Source: an uncultured Oscillospiraceae bacterium (GTDB taxonomy: Bacteria; Bacillota; Clostridia; Oscillospirales; Oscillospiraceae). Taken from it: 11,587 bases of DNA. This document shows positions 1 through 5,148 of this stretch, piece after piece; the stretch's first letter is position 1, and the number at the start of each line of letters is the position of its first letter. The notes beneath the pieces were generated by a model. It worked only from the letters and a program-made list of their open reading frames with translations. It made no database searches and was not told the DNA's origin. The stretch spans positions 1 through 11,587 of the forward strand of contig CAJTYK010000056.1 in assembly GCA_910584285.1 (NCBI GenBank), in the 5' to 3' direction. A program made the position numbers and the translations under genes.

Positions 1-371
1 TCGACAGCGCCAAGGCCCTGCTAAACTACGGCTTCGCCAACTACGCCATCACCCCGGTGTACCCGGATCAGGCCATCCCGCCGGTGCCGGTGCTGCTGGG
101 GACGAAGGACACGGTGCAGCCCGTGACCCAGCGGGAGTGCTCCATCCTGCTGGAGAAGGGCAAGACCGGCTCGGTGACCACCCAGATGGAGCTGGCGGAC
201 AGCGTGGAGGCCCCGGTGGAGCAGGGCCAGAAGCTGGGCGTGCTAAAGGTGCTGGTGGACGGCGAGCAGGTGGATGCCATCGACCTGGTGGCGGCGGACG
301 AGGTGCCCCGGCTGGGCTTCGGCGGCATCCTGCGCCGGTTCCTGAATGCCCTGTTTATGCAGGGAGCATAA
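1..371 (+). CDS. D-alanyl-D-alanine carboxypeptidase, C-terminal part (5' end outside window)
   Basis: The reading frame is open from the left edge (first whole codon at 3) to TAA at 369-371, so only the last ~122 residues are present and the start is outside. The segment begins with DSAKALLNYGFANY, which resembles the junction after the catalytic domain of DacA/DacF-type low-molecular-weight penicillin-binding proteins. A beta-rich PBP5_C-like domain follows, with pieces such as PVLLGTKDTVQPV and a GQKLGVLKVLVDGEQVD stretch. The last ~20 residues (LGFGGILRRFLNALF) look like the amphipathic helix that anchors this family to the outer face of the membrane. Known role of the family: removing the terminal D-Ala from peptidoglycan pentapeptide stems. 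The SxxK, SxN and KTG active-site motifs lie upstream and cannot be checked. A GTG at 57 is internal to the frame, not a start. The gene converges on murC. Confidence 0.85.
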   Translation, partial: DSAKALLNYGFANYAITPVYPDQAIPPVPVLLGTKDTVQPVTQRECSILLEKGKTGSVTTQMELADSVEAPVEQGQKLGVLKVLVDGEQVDAIDLVAADEVPRLGFGGILRRFLNALFMQGA

Positions 372-375
372 AACA

Positions 376-407
376 GGCCCGCCCGGGCTTCCCGGGCGGG
401 CCCTTTT
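376..407. terminator. Bidirectional intrinsic terminator after the carboxypeptidase gene
   Basis: A 12-bp perfect GC stem (376-387 paired with 391-402) closes a CTT loop and is followed by C and TTTT on the + strand, five bases after the carboxypeptidase stop codon. On the - strand the stem is followed by TGTTTTATG, so it could also stop transcription arriving from murC. Confidence 0.85.
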
Positions 408-408
408 G

Positions 409-459
409 CTATTCTTCCTTGACGAGGGCTTCTCCCGCCAGGTAAATATCCCCGGCCCC
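409..459 (-). pseudogene. Orphan second copy of the murC 3' end
   Basis: Read on the minus strand, this stretch encodes GAGDIYLAGEALVKEE followed by TAG (409-411), almost identical to the last residues of the intact murC (GAGDIYLAGEALIKEG). A run of 26 bases (434-459) is identical to 595-620, exactly 161 bp away. The next 22 bases towards the stop match at 14 positions, and most differences fall at wobble positions. Similarity stops abruptly at 460. Upstream in this frame there is no further MurC sequence and no start of its own that makes sense. I read it as a leftover gene tail rather than a functional peptide. The pattern of synonymous changes suggests an independently evolving murC homologue rather than a fresh tandem copy. 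Confidence 0.7.
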
Positions 460-569
460 CTCGTCGGCACAAGCTCCATACCGCTCACTTCGGCCTTCGG
501 CCAAAGCTCGCTCATTCCGCTGTGCCTCCTCTCCCCACAAAGCCTGAAGGGCGGCTTTGCGGGGGCCCC
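460..569. repeat. Spacer with tandem 7-mer and small hairpins between the two murC tails
   Basis: No gene is evident. The 7-mer TTCGGCC occurs twice in tandem (489-495, 496-502) inside an imperfect hairpin (488-506: CTT, mismatch, GGCC, loop TTC, GGCC, mismatch, AAG). CGCTCA occurs on both sides (482-487, 509-514). A second hairpin pairs AAAGCC (539-544) with GGCTTT (553-558) around an 8-base loop; on the minus strand it sits just downstream of the murC stop, but without a real T tract. The composition resembles a short dispersed intergenic repeat, but only one copy is visible here, so that is a suspicion. Confidence 0.4.
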
Positions 570-1943
570 TTATCCTTCTTTTATCAGCGCCTCCCCCGCC
601 AGGTAAATATCCCCGGCCCCTACGGTGAGGAGTAGATCCCCCGGCCGGGCGATCTCCCGCAGCTTGGCCGTCACGTCCGCCAGGGTGGGGCAGTAGATGC
701 TCCCCGGGATCTTCGCCGCCAGATCCGCCGACGAGATGCCGATGTCGTTGTCCTCCCGGGCGGCAAAGATCTCCGCCAGCAGGGTCACGTCCGGCCGCTG
801 GAGCACCTTCACGAAGTCGTCAAACAGCTCGTGGGTGCGGGAGTAGGTGTGGGGCTGGAAGGCACACACCACCCGCTGGTAGCCCAACGCCGCCGCCGTG
901 TCGAACAGGGAGGCCAGCTCCCCGGGGTGATGGGCGTAGTCGTCGCACAGCTCCGCGCCATTGTACATCCCCTTGTACTCGAACCGGCGCCCCGGCAGAC
1001 GGAAGTCCCGCATCCCGTCCTCCACTGCCTTCCCCGGCAGGTGGAGGGCGATGGCCGCCGCCGCCGCCGCGATGGCATTCTTCACGTTGTGCAGTCCGGG
1101 GACAGACAGATCCAGGTGGGCGTACTTCTCCCCGTGGTAGATCACGTCGAAGGAGCCGAAGCCGTGCTCCATGGTGAGGTTGTCAGCGTGCACGTCCCCC
1201 TGCTCCACGCCGAAGGTGAGCACAGGCCGCGTCTCCCCCTCCAGCACGTGCCTGGTGTTGGCGTCCTCGCAGTTGGCCACAATCAGGCCGCCCTCCGGCA
1301 CCCGGTCGGCAAACCTGCGGAAGGAGCGCTCCACATCCTCCAGATCCTTAAAAAAGTCCAGATGATCGGCCTCCACGTTCAGGATCACCGCCACCGTGGG
1401 GAAGAAGGACAAAAATGAGTTGCAGTACTCGCAGGACTCCAAAATGATGGTGTCCCCGTGCCCCACCCGGTGGCAGGCCTCCAGCAGCGGCAGGGTGCCG
1501 CCGATCATCACCGTGGGGTCGGCCTTGGCCGCCATGAAGATGTGGGTACACATGGAGGTGGTGGTGGTTTTGCCATGGGTGCCCGAGATGCACAGGGCGT
1601 TTTTGTACCCCTGCATGATGGCCCCCCAGGCCTGGGCCCGCTCAAAGACCGGGATGCCCGCATCCAGGGCGGCGGCGATCTCCGGGTTGGCGTCGTGGAC
1701 GGCGGCGGTGCGCACCACGCAGTCCGCCCCCGCCACGCTCTCAGACAGGTGGCCGATGACCACCGGGATGCCCAGCTTCCGCAGATGGAGCACCGTGGCG
1801 CTCTCCTTCTGATCGGAGCCGGTGACCTCCACCCCTGCCCCGTGGAGCACCTCCGCCAGGGAGGCCATAGACACCCCGCCGATACCCACCAGATGGGCCC
1901 GCTTCCCGGGCCGGAGATAGTCACGGATGTTTCTCGTTTCCAT
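570..1943 (-). CDS. murC: UDP-N-acetylmuramate--L-alanine ligase (MurC)
   Basis: Cytoplasmic ATP-dependent ligase that adds L-alanine to UDP-MurNAc, the first amino-acid step of the peptidoglycan stem peptide. The Mur-ligase three-domain plan is visible in the 457 residues: an N-terminal Rossmann-like UDP-sugar-binding motif HLVGIGGVSMASL (residues 17-29), the ATP-binding loop GTHGKTTTT (about 121-129), a central segment ESCEYCNSFLSF with NVEADHLDFF, and the C-terminal DDYAHHPGEL motif near 333. Length is typical of the family. The ATG at 1943 is preferred because GGGGGA at 1950-1955 lies 6 bases upstream; the in-frame ATG at 1949 would touch that ribosome binding site. The gene stands alone, with its own promoter at 2033-2061, and converges on the carboxypeptidase gene, a neighbour in the same wall pathway. 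The stop is TAA at 570-572. A second copy of its last codons lies 161 bp further downstream. Confidence 0.95.
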   Translation of the reverse strand: METRNIRDYLRPGKRAHLVGIGGVSMASLAEVLHGAGVEVTGSDQKESATVLHLRKLGIPVVIGHLSESVAGADCVVRTAAVHDANPEIAAALDAGIPVFERAQAWGAIMQGYKNALCISGTHGKTTTTSMCTHIFMAAKADPTVMIGGTLPLLEACHRVGHGDTIILESCEYCNSFLSFFPTVAVILNVEADHLDFFKDLEDVERSFRRFADRVPEGGLIVANCEDANTRHVLEGETRPVLTFGVEQGDVHADNLTMEHGFGSFDVIYHGEKYAHLDLSVPGLHNVKNAIAAAAAAIALHLPGKAVEDGMRDFRLPGRRFEYKGMYNGAELCDDYAHHPGELASLFDTAAALGYQRVVCAFQPHTYSRTHELFDDFVKVLQRPDVTLLAEIFAAREDNDIGISSADLAAKIPGSIYCPTLADVTAKLREIARPGDLLLTVGAGDIYLAGEALIKEG

Positions 1944-1949
1944 ACTCAT

Positions 1950-1955
1950 TCCCCC
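1950..1955 (-). promoter_or_regulatory. Ribosome binding site deciding the murC start
   Basis: GGGGGA on the minus strand is separated by exactly 6 bases (ATGAGT) from the ATG at 1943. It directly abuts the alternative ATG at 1949, which makes that upstream start unlikely. Confidence 0.6.
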
Positions 1956-2032
1956 GCTGTTCCAAACCCTCCCACCTGGGGCGGAAGGGACAAAAAGCTG
2001 TTTTTTCAGCGTAATTTTACCATTAGCACCTC

Positions 2033-2061
2033 ATTATACAATGGGCCGCTGGAAAATGCAA
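2033..2061 (-). promoter_or_regulatory. Near-consensus housekeeping promoter for murC
   Basis: On the minus strand, TTGCAT (2056-2061) and TATAAT (2033-2038) are separated by 17 bases, a textbook vegetative-sigma promoter with a perfect -10. Transcription would start near 2026, giving a leader of about 80 bases before the murC ATG. The surroundings are distinctly AT-richer than the coding DNA. Confidence 0.75.
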
Positions 2062-2123
2062 CCTGTTAAATCAGTATAAGCGCCTGAGTCCGGATTTAGA
2101 CGGGGTGGACGGGCCCTTTTCGC

Positions 2124-2162
2124 AAAAAAACACGGTTCCAGCGGCAGCGCCACCGGAACCGT
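2124..2162 (-). terminator. Intrinsic terminator of the VanW-DUF2461 operon
   Basis: ACGGTTCC (2132-2139) pairs with GGAACCGT (2155-2162). The 15-base loop contains a small inner GGC/GCC stem. On the minus strand the stem is followed by G and seven Ts (2124-2130). It lies about 110 bases after the DUF2461 stop codon. Confidence 0.75.
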
Positions 2163-2272
2163 TTGCGCGGGAAAGGGATCATGAACCGGCTCGTTCCGTT
2201 GCCGACGCAGCTTTTATTCCTTCAGCCCAGGTTGGTAACGGTTTCAAGCTCACGGGTCGCAGACCCTTTTGG

Positions 2273-2968
2273 TTACTTTTTCTCTCGAGAAAAAGGTACC
2301 CGGGGATCGGGATCCGCCCAGAGGGTGGAAAAATAGTCGTAGTACGGCATGAGGAAGGCAAAGCCCGACCTCACCCGATCCGCCAGCGCCGGGGTGTAGA
2401 GCAGCTCGGTGAGCTCCTCCTCGTGGCCGATGGACAGGGATTTCTTGTTATACCACACAGACAGCCGGGGTTCCCCGCAGGGCTTGGGCCGCTTATAGTC
2501 CGGACCCTGGAGGGTGAACTCCCCCTGCTTGGACAGCTTGTTGTGCAGCCGCAGCAGGGGCCTGGGATCCCGGTCGATCCGGGCCCGGTGCTTCTCCATG
2601 GTAAGGGCGTCGGCCTCCCAGAAGCCCATGCCGTAGCTCCAGCCCTCCGGGGCCAGCTCAAACCAGAGCACCGGATGCCCGCCGGACTCGTTGCCGAACC
2701 GGAACAGGGACAGCCACAGGTGATCCTTATACGGCCCCCGGCCGAACAGCCGCCGGGCGTCCCGATAGATCCGGGACACCTTCAGGTTCAGCCCACACTT
2801 GGGGAACTGCTCCAGCAGGGCGGCCTGCACCTGCCCCCCCAGCTCCCGCATGGGGGTGAGAAAGCAGGTCTGGTACTCCCCCTTGTGGGCCTCGAACCAG
2901 GCCCTGTCGTTGTTGAAGCGAATGCCCCACATGAAGTCCACCGTCTGCTGGGAAAAGCCTTCAAACAC
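2273..2968 (-). CDS. DUF2461 (TIGR02453-like) family protein
   Basis: 231 residues, soluble, with no signal peptide or membrane segment. The pattern matches my knowledge of DUF2461 proteins: an N-terminal FxxFL-like start (MFEGFSQQTVDFMWGIRFNNDRAWFEAHK), then SRIYRDARRLFGRGPYKDHL with conserved basic and aromatic residues (about 65-85), then WFELAPEGWSYGMGFW (about 100-115). The biochemical function of this family is unknown to me, so none is assigned. The start is GTG at 2966-2968, with GGGGG eight bases upstream; it lies three bases after the stop of the VanW gene, so the two are probably translationally coupled. The last residues (FSREKK, TAA) are encoded by an AT-rich palindrome (2276-2295) unlike the rest of the gene, suggesting the original C-terminus was altered. 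The terminator lies at 2124-2162. Confidence 0.8.
   Translation of the reverse strand: MFEGFSQQTVDFMWGIRFNNDRAWFEAHKGEYQTCFLTPMRELGGQVQAALLEQFPKCGLNLKVSRIYRDARRLFGRGPYKDHLWLSLFRFGNESGGHPVLWFELAPEGWSYGMGFWEADALTMEKHRARIDRDPRPLLRLHNKLSKQGEFTLQGPDYKRPKPCGEPRLSVWYNKKSLSIGHEEELTELLYTPALADRVRSGFAFLMPYYDYFSTLWADPDPRVPFSREKK
2276..2295. repeat. AT-rich palindrome overlapping the 3' end of the DUF2461 gene
   Basis: TTTTTCTC (2277-2284) is the reverse complement of GAGAAAAA (2287-2294), separated by TC, with a further C-G pair outside (2276/2295). GGTTAC lies on one side and GGTACC on the other. It encodes the last codons and abuts the stop of the DUF2461 gene. It resembles a dispersed intergenic repeat unit, but there is no second copy in this window. 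Confidence 0.5.
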
Positions 2969-2971
2969 AGC

Positions 2972-4855
2972 TCACGCCCCCGTTTCGCTGCCGGGCAGGT
3001 CAATATACTGGGTGGGGGGCGGCTCCGGCGTGGGCTCCACCGGTGGCTCGGTCTCAGGGGGATCCGTCACAGGGGGATCTGTCACCGGCGGCTCCGTCAC
3101 GGGGGGCTCCGTCACCGGCGGCTCGGTGACGGGCGGGATCTCCGGGGTGGGCTCCACACCGGGATCCACGCCGGGGCCCACGCCGGGGCCCCAGGGCCCC
3201 TCGTCCGCCGGGTTGTAGAGGATCACCTTATCCCGTTTGTTGTACTTGCTGTGATTCTCAAAGGTGCGGGAGATCAGCTTGCCGTTGGCGTCGTACACGC
3301 AGCGGTACACATCCACCACATAGCCCGTATAGGGGGTGGTTTTCACCGTGGTGGTGCCCCGGGGGATGGTCTCGTCCGGCTGATACACCGTGGTCCAGGC
3401 GGTGGAGCTCTGAGTGTACCGCTGGGTCTCCACGTGGATGCCGTCGGGGTTGCTGCCGTAGAACTGGACGGTGAGCTTGCCCCAGGCCCCGCCCTCGCAA
3501 TAGGCCACAATTTTGATGGGGAAGCCGGTGTTGTTCCGGAACTTGAAGTCCAGGCTGGGGTAGTAGATGGTGGCGTCCAGCCCGTTGGGGATATAGCCGG
3601 TGGAGAAGGCGTGGCACGCCCGCTTCACGATCTCCAGGTTGGAGTACACCGCGCAATAGTACAGGGAGGAGGACACCTGGCACACCCCGCCGCCGTCCAT
3701 GGCCACCGTCTCGCCGTTCTGGTAGCCGGTGCTGGGCTTATAGCCGTTGCCGGTGCTGGGGTTGCCGATGGTGCCGATATAGGAGAACACCTCGCCGGGC
3801 TGGATCACCTTCCCGTTGCAGAAGGAGGCCGCCCGGTTCACGTTGAAGGAGCGGTTGGCCACCCCGTCCATATTGGTGGTGACCTCCGCCAGCAGATCCT
3901 TGTAGTACAGCCGCTCGTCGCCGGTGGTGTCCGGCGGGATCAGGGCCAGGGGAATTTCTACGCTCTCGCCGGGGGCGGCGGCGTCCAGCAGCTTCTGGGC
4001 CTCCTGCGCGTCCACCGTGCGGCCGATGATCGCCGGGGTGAGCTTGCCGTCCTTGTCCACGCCGGGGGCCTGGGGCTCCACGTGCACCAGATCCCGTATG
4101 ACCGTGCCGGACAGCTCCGCCCCAGGGACGGCTTCAGTCTCCACCCGCAGCTCCGTCTCGCCCTGGGCCAGGGCCTCCTCCACGGCGGCCAGCAGAGCGT
4201 CGGTATCCAGCTTCTGCCCGTCGGTGCCGGGGGTGACGGTGACCGTCTCCTCCTTCACCTCATAGGTAAAGTCCACCGGATCCACCCTCACCTCGTCCGC
4301 GATGGACTGGATCACCCGCTTGGCCTGGGCCTCCCCCTCCTGGGTGAAGGCGGCGGCGGACAGGGACATCTGGCAGGGCTCCTGCACCGCCCCCAGCCAC
4401 AGTGCCCCCAGCTTCCACAGGGGCTGCTCCCCCTTGGCGGAGAAGCCGGCCTCCACCGCCGCCTCCGGGGAGATGTTCATGAGCTCGCCGGTGAGCTCCT
4501 TCTTCTTTCCGTCGCCGTACAGCAGGGTGAGCTTGCGGTCGCCCAGCCGCTGATCCATCTCCCGGGACACCAGCTCCAGCGCGTCCTCCCGGGACAGCTT
4601 GTCCAGATCGGCCACCGCCTCGCCCCGGTCGTCCACGGCCACCGTTCCGGGGAGCAGACAGCCGTTATCCTTCACCCAGGCGCACAGCCCGAAATAGCCG
4701 CCCACCACTGCCGCCGCCAGGGCCGCCACCGTCAGGCCAGCGATCAGCCCTACGGGAACCCTTTTCGCGGCCCTTCGGCCCCCTGGGGTTTTCGGCGTGC
4801 TGGGGCTGTTTGGGGTATCAGGCGTGTTCGGGGTATTCGGCGTCGATTCTTCCAT
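2972..4855 (-). CDS. VanW-domain membrane-anchored protein with proline/threonine repeats
   Basis: About 627 residues. The order is: a cytoplasmic tail of TPN-type tripeptide repeats (about 5-24), a basic cluster RRAAKR, one membrane helix (about 34-57), extracytoplasmic regions that may include a peptidoglycan-binding-4-like domain (about 75-290), and the VanW domain (about 320-450) with the hallmark GGGVCQVSSSLY near 390 and SFNVNRAASFCNGKVIQPGEVFSY before it. A beta-rich extension runs to about 560, followed by six pentapeptide VTEPP-like units (about 576-605). VanW was named from vancomycin-resistance clusters; its activity is not established, and many Clostridia carry chromosomal VanW proteins unrelated to resistance. 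Type II membrane topology suggests a role at the wall. The start is ATG at 4853-4855, or the adjacent GTG at 4858; GGGAGG lies 10 or 7 bases upstream respectively. The stop is 3 bases before the DUF2461 start. Confidence 0.88.
   Translation of the reverse strand: MEESTPNTPNTPDTPNSPSTPKTPGGRRAAKRVPVGLIAGLTVAALAAAVVGGYFGLCAWVKDNGCLLPGTVAVDDRGEAVADLDKLSREDALELVSREMDQRLGDRKLTLLYGDGKKKELTGELMNISPEAAVEAGFSAKGEQPLWKLGALWLGAVQEPCQMSLSAAAFTQEGEAQAKRVIQSIADEVRVDPVDFTYEVKEETVTVTPGTDGQKLDTDALLAAVEEALAQGETELRVETEAVPGAELSGTVIRDLVHVEPQAPGVDKDGKLTPAIIGRTVDAQEAQKLLDAAAPGESVEIPLALIPPDTTGDERLYYKDLLAEVTTNMDGVANRSFNVNRAASFCNGKVIQPGEVFSYIGTIGNPSTGNGYKPSTGYQNGETVAMDGGGVCQVSSSLYYCAVYSNLEIVKRACHAFSTGYIPNGLDATIYYPSLDFKFRNNTGFPIKIVAYCEGGAWGKLTVQFYGSNPDGIHVETQRYTQSSTAWTTVYQPDETIPRGTTTVKTTPYTGYVVDVYRCVYDANGKLISRTFENHSKYNKRDKVILYNPADEGPWGPGVGPGVDPGVEPTPEIPPVTEPPVTEPPVTEPPVTDPPVTDPPETEPPVEPTPEPPPTQYIDLPGSETGA
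3041..3130 (-). repeat. 15-bp tandem repeat coding for VTEPP-type pentapeptides
   Basis: Six consecutive 15-base units on the minus strand encode VTEPP x3, VTDPP x2 and ETEPP near the C-terminus of the VanW protein. The units differ mainly by synonymous and E/D changes. The array could vary in copy number by slippage. It resembles the Pro/Thr-rich spacers that cross or associate with the cell wall. Confidence 0.85.
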
Positions 4856-5006
4856 CACGTCACAACCTCCCTATGCGAAGCCGCTCCATAGAAAAAAGCC
4901 GCGGCGGTAATCTTTTCCAGCCCTTGACGCCGGAAAAGCGGACACGCAGCGGCAATTTTGAACCAAAGTGCGGCCCAGCTCCATCGTACTTTTTGACAAC
5001 GGCATT

Positions 5007-5035
5007 ATTTTACCACTATAGATTGAAATGGGCAA
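5007..5035 (-). promoter_or_regulatory. Candidate promoter for the VanW-DUF2461 operon
   Basis: On the minus strand, TTGCCC (5030-5035) and TAAAAT (5007-5012) are separated by 17 bases in the AT-rich interval between fbp and the VanW gene. Each hexamer is one or two bases off consensus. The implied leader before the VanW start is about 145 bases. A TATAGT (5016-5021) overlaps the spacer and could be an alternative -10. Confidence 0.5.
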
Positions 5036-5091
5036 GGAATTTCCCGCAAAAAAAGGTTACAGTTTGGTATCAAATTCTGGGAAACAGGGCG

Positions 5092-5138
5092 CACCGCGGG
5101 GAAACGGCCCGGTTTATGGGGTCTCTTTCCCCGCGGTG
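5092..5138 (-). terminator. Long perfect hairpin just after fbp, terminator-like but without a T tract
   Basis: A 13-bp perfect stem (5092-5104 with 5126-5138; arms CACCGCGGGGAAA and its complement) closes a 21-base loop, 10 bases after the fbp stop codon. On the minus strand the stem is followed by CGCCCTGTTTCCC, not a U run; a T7 tract comes only about 40 bases later. It could be a factor-assisted terminator or a 3'-end stabiliser. Confidence 0.45.
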
Positions 5139-5148
5139 GGTTGGCCGA

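Larger units (their letters stand above)
1956..2272. other. Gene-free interval between murC and the DUF2461 gene
   Basis: About 320 bases without a supported gene. From left to right it holds the murC leader, the murC promoter (2033-2061), an isolated TATACT (2073-2078, minus strand) with no convincing -35, the terminator of the DUF2461/VanW operon (2124-2162), and a featureless stretch to about 2250. A small hairpin follows (GGGTC 2254-2258 with GACCC 2262-2266, loop GCA, then TTTT on the + strand) next to the palindrome at the end of the DUF2461 gene. I see no plausible coding sequence on either strand. Confidence 0.6.

Noticed and set aside
57..59. GTG as start of a small 104-residue gene
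   Set aside because: The frame continues upstream to the window edge with residues typical of D-Ala-D-Ala carboxypeptidases.
1997..2010. GCTG-A6-CAGC followed by five Ts in the murC leader (minus strand)
   Set aside because: Only 4 bp of stem; too weak for an attenuator without further evidence.
2972..4855. VanW gene as a vancomycin-resistance determinant
   Set aside because: No vanS/R, vanH/A/X or D-Ala-D-Lac genes nearby; chromosomal VanW-domain proteins are common in Clostridia without resistance.
2105..4891. A 928-codon open frame on the + strand opposite the DUF2461 and VanW genes
   Set aside because: It is antisense to two recognisable proteins, has Gly/His/Arg-rich low-complexity translation and resembles no known fold; long antisense frames are expected in GC-rich coding DNA.
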